Assembly (NCBI RefSeq): GCF_002264395.1
Contig: NZ_NFVA01000009.1
Coordinates: 1 to 64,000 of the forward strand
Origin: Paenibacillus sp. VTT E-133291
GTDB lineage: Bacteria; Bacillota; Bacilli; Paenibacillales; Paenibacillaceae
Direction of reading: 5' to 3'
DNA length: 64,000 nt
Below the pieces are notes generated by a model. The model ran no database searches. It was not told the origin of the DNA and was given only the letters and a program-made list of their open reading frames with translations. Positions 31,281 through 40,340 of the stretch are shown piece by piece. Within the stretch, counting starts at the first letter, position 1; every line of letters begins with the position of its first letter. The translations under genes and the position numbers were made by a program.

Positions 31281-31627
31281 TGGCATCTTATACTTAGTTT
31301 GCAACCCAAAAATAAATTCGACTTTGCTCCAATAGTCAGAATATAGAAGTCATATTTTCGGCTGCCGTAATCCCGCTTCCTTGGATACTCGGGACTGAGC
31401 GGAATTAGAATTATGCATTGGTCACCATTCCACATACATTGTGGTTGTAATGTGACTCGGTATGCTCTAAAAGATGAAGGACAGACGGAACAGACGAAAC
31501 AATTTATAATCGGACACCTTACCCAGCTTTTGACGATCGTGTTTAGTTCAGGGAATTGAAATTCAATATACTGATGCTGCTTAAGGAGAGTATTTCGGCG
31601 GTGATATTTGTTCCATGAATCGATCAT
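31277..31627 (-). CDS. Hypothetical Cys-containing protein, 116 aa
   Basis: 'WVRCPIINCFVCSVCPSSF' and 'QPQCMWNGDQCIIL' give a Cys cluster suggestive of zinc binding; the rest looks protein-like ('FQFPELNTIVKSW', 'SRKYDFYI'). No SD before ATG 31627, and the 3' end reaches the -35 region of the AbrB-type gene. Moderately supported. Confidence 0.4.
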   Translation of the reverse strand: MIDSWNKYHRRNTLLKQHQYIEFQFPELNTIVKSWVRCPIINCFVCSVCPSSFRAYRVTLQPQCMWNGDQCIILIPLSPEYPRKRDYGSRKYDFYILTIGAKSNLFLGCKLSIRCH

Positions 31628-31663
31628 GATAATTATTTTTTTGATTTTTTAAAATTACCTAAT

Positions 31664-31721
31664 ATTGATTACAGTTATACTGTAATCAATTGTTTACACA
31701 AAATGGGCGTTCAGGTACAAT
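31664..31721 (+). promoter_or_regulatory. Operator palindrome and promoter of the c-di-GMP operon
   Basis: ATTGATTACAG (31664-31674) and its exact complement (31680-31690) flank 5 bases, immediately upstream of TTTACA (31693-31698), 17 bp, TACAAT (31716-31721). The position fits an activator or repressor site for the 31795 operon. Confidence 0.7.
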
Positions 31722-31794
31722 AAAATTACAATTAAATAACCAATGAAATCCTCAGAATCTGAAATTACACAGACAAATAAAGGAGTCGAAGTTA

Positions 31795-32784
31795 ATGAAA
31801 ATGATTAGCATTGCATTTGGGCTTACATCCGTCCTGTTACTTGCCGGATGTACAGCCGAATCATCCACAATTCTTCAGAAGAAGGTGAACACACCCATTA
31901 ATATTCTAATTAACGGAAAAAAATTAGATTTCTCTTCTTATGCACCCTTTCGCCTAAACGGTGAAACTATGGTGCCATTACGACAGATTGTTACTCATTT
32001 AGGTATGGAAGTTGAATATGAAGATAGTACGGCACATGTATTAATCAGAAAGGGAAACAAAACCATACTGCTCTATGCCGGTAAAGATATGGAAGAGGGG
32101 TCTCGGTATCTCGTTCTAGATGGAAAGCGAAAAAACATGGGGGCACCGGTCGTTGTTCGGAAGAAGACAACCTATGTCCCGCTTTCCTTCGTAAAAGAAA
32201 TCGGAGCAACGAATCAATGGGTTTCGCAGGATCAAACAGTTCGAATTGATTTTGAAAGTCCACAGGATGATGGTCATCTAGAACCAATTCGAATTTATGT
32301 TGAACACGAGACTAAAAAATTACCAGGAACGATGGGCATTGGTTTCTTCTGGGGGTCTGTCTACATAGGAGAACAGAACACGGAAAAGGAGCCAAACGGT
32401 CATGGAACATTATTCGCACAGGATATGACGATCCTTTATGAAGGGCAATGGATAAATGGACTTCCCCATGGAGAAGGTGTGATGGAACTCAGTGCCGAGA
32501 GGGGAATAACCTTAGAAGGTAGATTCGAGAAGGCCAGTATTGTTAGGGGGATATTAAAAGAACACGGGAAAGTATTTTATGAAGGAACTTTTGGCACTCA
32601 AACTTTGGATACTGGAAAATTACGACTTCCTGATGGTACCACATTTAAGGGGCGTATTTCAGGAGATCAGATATTAGGTATCGGAGTTATATATACGAAC
32701 GAAGGAAACGTTTTGTTTGATGGAAAGGTAGAGTTCGAAGGTCTGTTAGCGTTTAATGATTTCACTTTTTTTAAAACAGAGTAA
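31795..32784 (+). CDS. Lipoprotein with copper-amine-oxidase-N domain and MORN repeats, 329 aa
   Basis: Signal peptide with lipobox 'LLAGC'. Residues ~33-150 match the copper amine oxidase N-terminal (stalk) domain, with 'ILINGKKLDF', 'TMVPLRQIVTHLGMEVEYED' and 'TYVPLSFVKEIGA'. Residues ~200-310 contain MORN-type repeats ('YEGQWINGLPHGEGVM', 'LPDGTTFKGRI'). SD AAAGGAG 8 bases upstream. Such cell-wall proteins are frequent in Paenibacillus. It may act as an external sensor for the downstream c-di-GMP enzymes; that is inference. Confidence 0.8.
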   Translation: MKMISIAFGLTSVLLLAGCTAESSTILQKKVNTPINILINGKKLDFSSYAPFRLNGETMVPLRQIVTHLGMEVEYEDSTAHVLIRKGNKTILLYAGKDMEEGSRYLVLDGKRKNMGAPVVVRKKTTYVPLSFVKEIGATNQWVSQDQTVRIDFESPQDDGHLEPIRIYVEHETKKLPGTMGIGFFWGSVYIGEQNTEKEPNGHGTLFAQDMTILYEGQWINGLPHGEGVMELSAERGITLEGRFEKASIVRGILKEHGKVFYEGTFGTQTLDTGKLRLPDGTTFKGRISGDQILGIGVIYTNEGNVLFDGKVEFEGLLAFNDFTFFKTE

Positions 32785-32837
32785 CTTTTCCAATTCTTAA
32801 AATCGTTTATCGATTTTTGGGGATAAGGAGGATGAAT

Positions 32838-33149
32838 ATGAAAGAATCATATTTTCAGATGGATTTGTTCTCTCAGCCTTCGGTGCTTGAACCTGTCTTC
32901 TTTTTGTATGCCCAACAAGTAGACACCTATCTTAGTTCAGGAATTAAAAGTGCTCGTGAAATCGCTATTAAACTCGCAACTGCACTTTCTGAAGAAGGCG
33001 AACAAGTGGAATACTTTATCTCAGGTAAGCCAAAGTTATATGTTGCACTTTGTCAGTACCTGGAAGCGGGAGTACACGATGGACGCTTTATTTATTTGGG
33101 TGGGGATACTGCAGATAGACATTATCTGATGAATGAAGACGCAACATAG
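32838..33149 (+). CDS. Hypothetical protein, 103 aa
   Basis: ATG 32838 with AAGGAGG 5 bases upstream. Helical alpha/beta protein ('QQVDTYLSSGIKSAREIAIK'). Between the lipoprotein and the GGDEF-EAL gene, 13 bp from the latter, so co-transcribed. Function unknown. Confidence 0.6.
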   Translation: MKESYFQMDLFSQPSVLEPVFFLYAQQVDTYLSSGIKSAREIAIKLATALSEEGEQVEYFISGKPKLYVALCQYLEAGVHDGRFIYLGGDTADRHYLMNEDAT

Positions 33150-33162
33150 AAGGTGATAAGAA

Positions 33163-34800
33163 ATGAAACTTCAATATCGAATAATTTTTATTATTTTTAT
33201 TATCAACAGCTGCGCTTTAGCAATCTATGAAATGATCCCTGGTAGGGTATCATTGCAGATCTTGGTTGGAGTAACAATGCTAGTGATACAAGCTTTTGTA
33301 TTACATGCTCTTCTTTTTAAGCCACTACGAAATTTGTGGGAGCATCTCGATCATGTTCAATTAACCGGGAATATCAATTTACGATTCCCGCTACCCCTGA
33401 AGAAGGATGAAATTACTTTAATGGGAGCTTCCATAAATAGCATTCTCAATCTAATGAAGGATTATCAACAAGATGTTTTCCACCAGGCTAACCAAGATCC
33501 TTTAACCAAATTGCCTAATAGATCGCTGTTTTATGAGTATTTAGAGCAGTCCATTCAAAATGCCTCTAATTCAGATTCAAAAGTAGCGTTAATGTTTCTT
33601 GATCTCGATCATTTTAAGCAAGTGAACGATACTTATGGACACCAATATGGTGATGATCTTTTATGCCAAGTTAGCGCACGAATGTGTACTCTTCGTAAAA
33701 ATGAAGAGTTTTTTCTCTTTCGGATAGGCGGTGATGAGTTTACGGTAATTCTACCAAATAACCGATCTCCGCAACTCTTGAAATCACTTTCGGAAAAGAT
33801 CATTGCAGCCTTGGCCACTCCATTTAAAATTGGTGAACATGAATTGGAAATCTCAGCAAGTGTAGGGATTGCTATTTATCCGGATCACGGGAGACATACT
33901 GAAGAGATTATTGAGAATGCGGATATAGCGATGTACAAGGCAAAAGAAAATGGGAAAAACGGGTATGTCTTCTATGATGAAGAATTACTTTCGTCTAATA
34001 TCAGGAAAAGAAAAATGGAGCGCCTTCTTACAAGAGCGATTGAAAATAATCAATTACAACTTCTTTTTCAACCTAAAATAGATATTCTGAAAAAAGTGAT
34101 AACAGGGGTAGAAGCAACAATCCAATGGAACGTACCGGACCAAGGGATTCGTAATGCAGAAGAAATATACCTTTTAGCATCAGAATCTGGACTTGTTCCA
34201 TCAGTAGAGTGGTGGTTGTTACGTTCAGCCTGTATTCAAGGAAAGGCTTGGATGGATAAAGGATTTTCTACTATTAATATAAGTGTGAAAATATCGCTGG
34301 CTCAACTAATTGATTCATTATTTTTGAAAAATCTCACAAAATTGCTCCAAGAGACAAAAATAGCACCTGAGTTGTTAGAGATTGAGATCACTGATAGTTT
34401 AGCAATGGTAAATCTGGAAACGACAATAGCTTGCTTACAACAACTCAAAAATATAGGTGTTAAATTGACTATTTCAGATTTTGGGAAAGAAAATTTCACA
34501 TTAATGCATTTAAAAAAAATGCCTATTGATACACTTAAAATGGACCGGTCCTTCGTAGACGAAATCACTACAGATCCGGATACTGCAGCTATAGCTACTG
34601 CAATCGTTTCGCTTAGTCAAAGCTTAAACCTTCGTTTGCTCGCCGGAGGAATACAAACGCGTGAACAAGCAAAAATGCTATATGAAATGGGCTTCCGTGA
34701 GATGCAAGGTGACTATTTTAGCGTATCAATTCAAGCAAAAGATTTTGAGGCTATGATGTCAAAGAAAACAGATCTTCACTCATTGCTTCCTCCGGCATGA
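33163..34800 (+). CDS. Membrane GGDEF-EAL protein with degenerate EAL
   Basis: 545 residues. Two N-terminal membrane segments (~residues 4-22 and 27-50) precede a GGDEF domain with an intact 'RIGGDEF' at ~186 and no RxxD inhibition site. The EAL domain from ~285 lacks key residues: 'EATIQW' for EALLRW, 'SDFGKEN' for DDFGTGY, 'AGGIQT' for AEGVET. The family makes (GGDEF) or cleaves (EAL) cyclic di-GMP. Here diguanylate cyclase activity is likely and phosphodiesterase activity unlikely; the EAL part may only bind ligand. Start ATG with GGTGAT 5 bases upstream. Confidence 0.85.
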   Translation: MKLQYRIIFIIFIINSCALAIYEMIPGRVSLQILVGVTMLVIQAFVLHALLFKPLRNLWEHLDHVQLTGNINLRFPLPLKKDEITLMGASINSILNLMKDYQQDVFHQANQDPLTKLPNRSLFYEYLEQSIQNASNSDSKVALMFLDLDHFKQVNDTYGHQYGDDLLCQVSARMCTLRKNEEFFLFRIGGDEFTVILPNNRSPQLLKSLSEKIIAALATPFKIGEHELEISASVGIAIYPDHGRHTEEIIENADIAMYKAKENGKNGYVFYDEELLSSNIRKRKMERLLTRAIENNQLQLLFQPKIDILKKVITGVEATIQWNVPDQGIRNAEEIYLLASESGLVPSVEWWLLRSACIQGKAWMDKGFSTINISVKISLAQLIDSLFLKNLTKLLQETKIAPELLEIEITDSLAMVNLETTIACLQQLKNIGVKLTISDFGKENFTLMHLKKMPIDTLKMDRSFVDEITTDPDTAAIATAIVSLSQSLNLRLLAGGIQTREQAKMLYEMGFREMQGDYFSVSIQAKDFEAMMSKKTDLHSLLPPA

Positions 34801-34859
34801 CTCAGAAAGCCATTTAGCTTTCAGTTAAAGATCAAAGCAATTAGAATGGGGATTTGAGA

Positions 34860-35954
34860 ATGAGATTATTAGGTTTGAATCGGTGTGAGCCTGGAATGAT
34901 TTTGGCCCAACCGATATTTAATGATCGTGGAAACATGCTTTTAAGTGAAAGTACCAAGCTTACGAATGCATTAATAGAAAGACTAGAAATTTTAAATATT
35001 AACACAATATATATTAACGGGGATTATGTCACTGATGGGATTGTTATTGAAGATGACATTCCTTATCAGAAGCGTGTAGAAGCAATTCGGACGATAGAGA
35101 ACACTTTTAGTGCTATTAGAGAAGGCAATCATAAATCAAAGACTCTGACACGTGGACTTATGGTTAAAGAAATTCAGCAAGTATTTGATATGATACTTGC
35201 TGAATTTCGTCAAAAAAAACAGCTATTGAATTTACTAATTCAGATTAATGTTAAAGATACATGTTTATTTACGCACTCATTAAATGTAACTCTCTATGCA
35301 GTTGCTATGGGTATAAAGATGGGTTTAACGTATAAACAGTTACAAAATCTTGGGGTAGGGGCATTACTCCATGATATCGGCAAACTATTCATTCCTCAAT
35401 ACATACTCAGCAAGAAGGGGGCATTGGAAGAAGCTGAATTTGAAATAATGAAACGTCATACCGAATACGGTTTTGAGTTTCTTCGAAAAGAACCCGAAGT
35501 ATCTTCTATCATTGCACATTGTGCATATCAACATCACGAAAAGCTGGATGGTACTGGTTATCCGCGTGGATTAAAAGGTGATGAAATCCATCTATTTGGC
35601 CGTATCTTGGCTGTTGCTGATGTTTTTGATGCATTAACCTCACATAGAGTGTATAGGAATGCTATGCTTCCACATGATGCTATAGAGATCATTTGGGCGG
35701 GGTGTCATACACAATTTGATAAAAGAGTGATAGAAGCATTTCACGCATCTGTAGCGTTATATCCGATTGGAGTCACCGTTATTCTAAATACTAATGAAGC
35801 AGCAGTTGTAGTTGGAAATGATCACAATTATCCTCAACGTCCATTAGTAAGAGTATTTAAGGATGCAGAGGGAAATAAACTCAATCCATACTTTGAGCGA
35901 GATTTATCAAAAGAACTAAGCGTCATGATTACTGAATGTGAGGCGATCATATAG
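34860..35954 (+). CDS. HD-GYP phosphodiesterase
   Basis: 365 residues. An N-terminal ~100-residue DUF3391-like region is followed by an HD-GYP domain: 'HSLNVTLYAVAMG', 'LLHDIGK' (~171), 'RHTEYGFEFLR' and 'HHEKLDGTGYPRGLKGDEI' (~225), with all HD-GYP signature residues present. The family hydrolyses cyclic di-GMP. Following the GGDEF-EAL gene by 59 bp, it completes a synthesis-and-degradation pair. Weak SD before ATG 34860; TTG 34854 is an alternative. Confidence 0.85.
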   Translation: MRLLGLNRCEPGMILAQPIFNDRGNMLLSESTKLTNALIERLEILNINTIYINGDYVTDGIVIEDDIPYQKRVEAIRTIENTFSAIREGNHKSKTLTRGLMVKEIQQVFDMILAEFRQKKQLLNLLIQINVKDTCLFTHSLNVTLYAVAMGIKMGLTYKQLQNLGVGALLHDIGKLFIPQYILSKKGALEEAEFEIMKRHTEYGFEFLRKEPEVSSIIAHCAYQHHEKLDGTGYPRGLKGDEIHLFGRILAVADVFDALTSHRVYRNAMLPHDAIEIIWAGCHTQFDKRVIEAFHASVALYPIGVTVILNTNEAAVVVGNDHNYPQRPLVRVFKDAEGNKLNPYFERDLSKELSVMITECEAII

Positions 35955-35990
35955 GTAATTAATGATGTGTGCTGCGTATCTAATAACCAA

Positions 35991-36196
35991 GAGGTGAAAG
36001 TCTGGGGTCTGCTAAGCGAATCAATGCCGGTGGCTTAACCTCAGGGGTGCCATACCAGGCTATCTAAGTCCGGAGAAACGATAGTTGCTGACCGCTGCAG
36101 CCTTATCTTGGAGCATGAATCTAATATTAAAATCGGAGCGTTGACGGTTTGAAGGACTGGGGGGAGGGGGATTAAGGGGGAGGGGGGCTTTTTTTT
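35991..36196 (+). ncRNA. Structured region ending in a G-quadruplex-like tract and T8
   Basis: GAGGT (35991-35995) with ACCTC (36038-36042), GCC/GGC, and CTATC (36060-36064) with GATAG (36080-36084) suggest a folded RNA. It ends in G6-A-G5-ATTAA-G5-A-G6-C-T8 (36159-36196): four G-runs able to form an intramolecular G-quadruplex directly before a U-run, where a hairpin terminator would normally be. No riboswitch family is recognised. No gene lies in 35955-36407. Confidence 0.4.
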
Positions 36197-36249
36197 AGAC
36201 TCGAAGGTAGCGTAGCGGCCGGAGAGTCGTAATGATGTCTTTTTGTAAT

Positions 36250-36277
36250 ACTACATAGAATTTAAATTCCATGTAGT
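36250..36277. repeat. 28-bp near-perfect palindrome
   Basis: ACTACATAGAATTT is followed at once by AAATTCCATGTAGT; 13 of 14 positions pair. Length and lack of T-tract suggest a protein-binding or recombination site rather than a terminator. Confidence 0.6.
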
Positions 36278-36407
36278 GACGAATTAAAAGAACAAAGTCA
36301 TGGTACAAAGCGTTACCGTCCTTCCAGTTAATTCCATTTATTCGACATTTTCACCTCTTCCAACAATGTTATATACTCATCTAAGATGAATCCGAGGGGG
36401 AACTTAA

Positions 36408-36809
36408 ATGTTTGTTTTAAATTCTATTCAGAACCCGTTACCTTTACAGATTCAATTTCTTTTTGAAAATGCCCCCCCTCTAAACCCGACATTAAATGCA
36501 AAAGAAACGCAGACCAAAATTACGAGTTTTTTAAAGAAAAAAGGTTGGAGCTGTAAAAATGAATTATTCATTAACGATCGTGGTGATGGAAAAAAGGGTC
36601 GAGTTGATATAGTCGCACATAAAGATGGGATTACATTGGCCATTGAAATTGATAGATTACATCCCCGAAAAAAATCTATTCTGAAGCTTCAAGGAATAAA
36701 TGCATACCGGATTTTGATTTTAAGGGGTACGGTTAAATGCGTGATCCCATCAGGAATACATGCGATATGTTCAATCAATGGAGGGAATGATTCAAAAAAA
36801 TACGTTTGA
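36408..36809 (+). CDS. Small PD-(D/E)xK nuclease-like protein, 133 aa
   Basis: 'KGRVDIVAHKDGITLAIEID' (residues ~66-85) has the D...ExD pattern of small phage and plasmid nucleases of the PD-(D/E)xK fold, followed by 'RKKSILKLQGINAYRILIL'. The canonical Lys of ExK is replaced by Asp (EID), as in some members. GAGGGGG is ~8 bases upstream. DNA cleavage or repair role inferred. Confidence 0.6.
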   Translation: MFVLNSIQNPLPLQIQFLFENAPPLNPTLNAKETQTKITSFLKKKGWSCKNELFINDRGDGKKGRVDIVAHKDGITLAIEIDRLHPRKKSILKLQGINAYRILILRGTVKCVIPSGIHAICSINGGNDSKKYV

Positions 36810-36973
36810 TTAGTTCGAAATGTAGTATATTAATGTACTTGTAAGCAGCTTGTCCGGAGCATTACATTGAATACTGTTTTAAAATCGTTTGACTTTCTGT
36901 ATACCATTGTTTACAATATCAAAGAGAGATTAATGTATTTTTTGATAGTATTGCGGTGAAGAGGTGAAACAAA

Positions 36974-37633
36974 TTGAGGCTGAAAAAAGTACTTCCTTAT
37001 GCGGCAGCAGCTACCTGTTTAACTGTCATCTTGACAGGATGCCAGTTGAAAGGTCCTTTTGCTGGTGAACTCGATAAAGCCACTGTAGACAATCAAAAAG
37101 AATTAATTCAAAACCAGCTAGGGACAAGCTATCCATCGGCCACATCACAAGAAGATGGGATTCAAGAAGCCCAAAAGGTAAATAATCAGATAGAACCAGT
37201 TGCAACTTTGGTTCCATCTCAAAGCCCTATAAAGATAAAAGAGGAAGAAGACATTCTTCTGAGTTTAGGTCCACCCTTAATTAAGAACTATCGGTCAGTC
37301 ACGTATAAAGATACAGAGTATCCAGGATATGGCGATCTAAGTTACTTTACTAAGGGTTACCAAACCGCTTTAAAAGAAAATGCAAAACGCACAAAAACGA
37401 TTATTGCTGGCCGAAGAATTGTAATAGAACCATATGAGATTACGTCTACTATAGATGATCTGAAAATAGAAGGAAAATCTGCTGTATTGTTAGTTCACCT
37501 TAAAGAAAAAGGTATTGATGCCAATGAACATTTCGATCGTTCTGTAACAGCACGCGTTTCTTTTATCGAGCAGGAACCAGGAGAATGGTTGGCTGATGAT
37601 GTTCAATTTTCTGAAGATGACACTGACTTTTAG
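36974..37633 (+). CDS. Lipoprotein, 219 aa
   Basis: TTG 36974 with GAGGTGA 8 bases upstream. Signal peptide ends in lipobox 'LTGC' (~residue 23). Mature part has a low-complexity linker then an alpha/beta C-terminal region (residues ~110-215). No family recognised. Extracellular, membrane-attached. Confidence 0.65.
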   Translation: MRLKKVLPYAAAATCLTVILTGCQLKGPFAGELDKATVDNQKELIQNQLGTSYPSATSQEDGIQEAQKVNNQIEPVATLVPSQSPIKIKEEEDILLSLGPPLIKNYRSVTYKDTEYPGYGDLSYFTKGYQTALKENAKRTKTIIAGRRIVIEPYEITSTIDDLKIEGKSAVLLVHLKEKGIDANEHFDRSVTARVSFIEQEPGEWLADDVQFSEDDTDF

Positions 37634-38111
37634 ATACATAACAATATGTAACGAGTGGGGAATTATCCATTCTATAATTGATTTCTTATTTAACTCAAGA
37701 GCGACATACATATATTCAGTCAGACAAAATTCACAAACAAAAATAAGTTGTGATATACAAATGAGAAATCTTGGAGTAAAATTATCTCTAAATAGAAATA
37801 TAAAGAACGATGTAATATTATCAGTTTTATAGTCGAAGTAATTCTACCATTTTCACTTTGAAATTTTCTTTTTTAACAGCAAAAATCCCCCTTGCTACCA
37901 ACAAGGAGGATCCGCAAAAATCGCATATGAAATTGATACCCTTATTATAAAATAGGAATGGGACAATTTCAAATGGTTTTTAGGCAGGCTGTGAAAAAGT
38001 TTTAGTTTTTACGACGCAAAATCGCTAACCTGTCAGCCGAATGAATTAGTGTCCCTTTAAGGGTCGTGATATCATTTTCTGGCAAAGTGCTAACGTACCT
38101 TATTCAGGATG

Positions 38112-38148
38112 CGGTCACACATGCGATAATGCGTGTGTGGCCGTTTTT
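38112..38148 (+). terminator. Intrinsic terminator before the initiator gene
   Basis: CGGTCACACATGC (38112-38124) pairs with GCGTGTGTGGCCG (38131-38143), then T5. The surrounding 37634-38377 holds no gene; a hairpin at 37884-37916 has its T-run on the minus strand, and a short GATA microsatellite lies near 38163. Confidence 0.8.
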
Positions 38149-38377
38149 GGTGTTTTTAGATTAGATAGATAGATAAATAAAAAAAAGACCCTAGCCCGGG
38201 GCATTTCCAAAGAGGTCGGCAGTCTCCAAACTTAGCCCTCGATGAAAATGTGACAATGGCAGGATCACAAGGAAAAACATTAGTTATATAAATAATATCA
38301 TACTTATGTTTTTAATCCAAGTGGTTCCCTTCTTTTTTACTGCCTTTTTTCCCCGTGCGCGTCAGAAAGGATGCGTC

Positions 38378-39703
38378 ATGAAAGCCTCCACTTCTTTATT
38401 TACAGCTGCAGAAACCCAGTACGATACCCCAACATTATTAAGATTAAAATGCCTTGTTGGTGATTTGGCTGCTTATGACGGTGAAATCCCAGTAGATGTA
38501 AAGGAAATAGCCGAAAAACTTGGTGTTGGACGGCTAGCAGCCAAGAGAGCAATCGCTGAAGCTGTGACACAGAATGTTCTGTTTTATCGGAACGATAAGT
38601 TATACGCTAATCCGGAGAAATATATAGACTTTAAATCGGTTGATTATTCAAAGGCTGATAAAAACAAAGACTATTATCTAAAACATTATAAATTCCTATC
38701 ATCTGATGCATTCAAACGTGTTAGTGTTCGAGCACAGCGTTTTGTACTAGATGTACTCTGTCAAATGCATAGAGGGCTAAAAGTATATACTTGTACTCTT
38801 CGAAATATGATACTCAATAATAGTGATTATGAAAGAACTACTGGTTTATTTAATATACGTAGTATTGGTGAAATGAAGAAGGTTATTGAAGAAGCCTCTG
38901 CTTTTTTAGATCTTAAAATTGTTAAATCACTAAAACACATTTCAACTAAATCAGAACCAATGGTTCAGGTATATGGAATTCGACCAGAAATGCTTGAGTT
39001 AGGGGTACATGAGAGTGAGGGAAATGTGCTTTGGATTTGTAATGCTCTTCAAAAGCATTCTTACCATGTTGGAGCTATCACCAAGCCTAGACTGGAAGCC
39101 CTAGCTAAGGTAATGGAATACTATTATCGTCAGCTTGGTTATGAACTTGCCTCCCACATCATCTCCCATACATTAGTTCTACTCAAAAATGATACAACTT
39201 TCGGTAATTTACTATATGTAGATATTCACCAGGCATATGGTCAGATGGCACTAGATGGAAACCTTTCACATATTGTTCCTGAAGGGGTTGAACAAGCGAC
39301 CTGGATCGGAGCGTCTGAGGACACCACGACACTTAATTCTTTAAGTGCGTATTTCCGGAAAACGGCAGAAGGAATAGCTGAACGTGAAGTCGCGGAATTT
39401 TTAACTGAAACTTATGAAGAATATACGAACCGGATAGAATATGAAACTGAGAAACAAAGCGGAAAAACGTCTATCGGGTCTAATAAGACTTCTTATTCAC
39501 TACTTGATGCTTTTACGGAGCTAAAAAAAATACAACTTCAAAAACTTCGAAAAATCGAAACATTGTGGCTAGATCGATGTGTAACTGGGCACTCATTTAA
39601 AGATGAAATTGTACAAAATGATAGGTTCTTCTCATCAGCTACTCGGTATATGAGAGAATTGGGTGGATATTTGATGTCTAATTTCAAACAAGTAATGCCA
39701 TAG
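38378..39703 (+). CDS. Putative plasmid replication initiator, 441 aa
   Basis: ATG 38378 with AGAAAGGA 6 bases upstream; the frame's first codon (38306) has no SD. Residues ~25-75 look like a winged helix ('GEIPVDVKEIAEKLGVGRLA'), and a second such block ('LSSDAFKRVSVRAQRFVLDV') lies at ~105, as in two-winged-helix Rep proteins. The C-terminal third is charged and helical. Support comes mainly from the HTH content and from the AT-rich non-coding region with a perfect DnaA box directly downstream. Confidence 0.45.
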   Translation: MKASTSLFTAAETQYDTPTLLRLKCLVGDLAAYDGEIPVDVKEIAEKLGVGRLAAKRAIAEAVTQNVLFYRNDKLYANPEKYIDFKSVDYSKADKNKDYYLKHYKFLSSDAFKRVSVRAQRFVLDVLCQMHRGLKVYTCTLRNMILNNSDYERTTGLFNIRSIGEMKKVIEEASAFLDLKIVKSLKHISTKSEPMVQVYGIRPEMLELGVHESEGNVLWICNALQKHSYHVGAITKPRLEALAKVMEYYYRQLGYELASHIISHTLVLLKNDTTFGNLLYVDIHQAYGQMALDGNLSHIVPEGVEQATWIGASEDTTTLNSLSAYFRKTAEGIAEREVAEFLTETYEEYTNRIEYETEKQSGKTSIGSNKTSYSLLDAFTELKKIQLQKLRKIETLWLDRCVTGHSFKDEIVQNDRFFSSATRYMRELGGYLMSNFKQVMP

Positions 39704-40340
39704 TACCTTTATTGATTTTTTAGTATGGGGGGTATGGTTATTTGTGCTGCAATTTTACTTTTTAGTTCATGTAAAATCAACAATCTCACTCTTATCTTCA
39801 TCCAATGAAATTAGAAAATCACTGATTATCTTCAATTTACAAGCAGGTAATGTATTTCTACTCTTTTTTTTGCCTTCTAAGGTTGTGGATAATGTTTTTT
39901 TGCTTGTGTTCTTTTAGTTTTACTATCTTAATTCATGCTTTTAAATTCTTAATAGAGATTATAATGAATTGAATACATAAATAACTAAGGTGGTTAATCA
40001 TCACTTAAATATGAATTCAAATTTTCTTTAATGGAACTTTGCTCGAATTCGTTCTAATAAAAAAAACACTTGTTGCGCAAACCCTTGTCATACATAGATT
40101 AAATGCAGTTTCATAAATGTCCTAATGGTATTGTTTTATTGTATTCATTTATTGTATTTGATTATGGAGTTTATTTATGGAGTTGTATTATGGGAGTCAA
40201 TTTTCATCATTAACAGCATTAACATTTATTAGGTAGAATTAAATTCATCCGATAAAGAACATCATCCGCCAGACCTTTTAAATTCATAAATCAATAAATC
40301 TTCCAACCTATTTAACCGATTAAAGAATAGAGGGTGAATC
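39704..40340. other. AT-rich candidate replication origin
   Basis: 637 bp with no gene. It contains a perfect DnaA box (TGTGGATAA at 39884-39892, complement of TTATCCACA), long T-tracts, and at ~40131-40197 an imperfect tandem series of 13-14-bp units (TTATTGTATTCAT, TTATTGTATTTGAT, TATGGAGTTTAT, TTATGGAGTTGTAT, TATGGGAG). AT-rich repeats beside a DnaA box and a Rep-like gene are typical of plasmid origins; function is inferred. Confidence 0.5.

Noticed and set aside
36001..36110. c-di-GMP riboswitch next to the c-di-GMP genes
   Set aside because: None of the conserved GEMM class I or class II core sequences could be found; only generic complementary segments are present.
37596..37832. 78-residue plus-strand frame after the lipoprotein
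   Set aside because: Starts inside the lipoprotein gene, lacks an SD, and has low-complexity AT-rich composition.
37884..37916. Hairpin after the lipoprotein as its terminator
   Set aside because: The T-run follows the stem only on the minus strand, where no gene ends.
38163..38190. GATA microsatellite as a possible iteron array
   Set aside because: Only about four short units; too small and simple to support an origin function.
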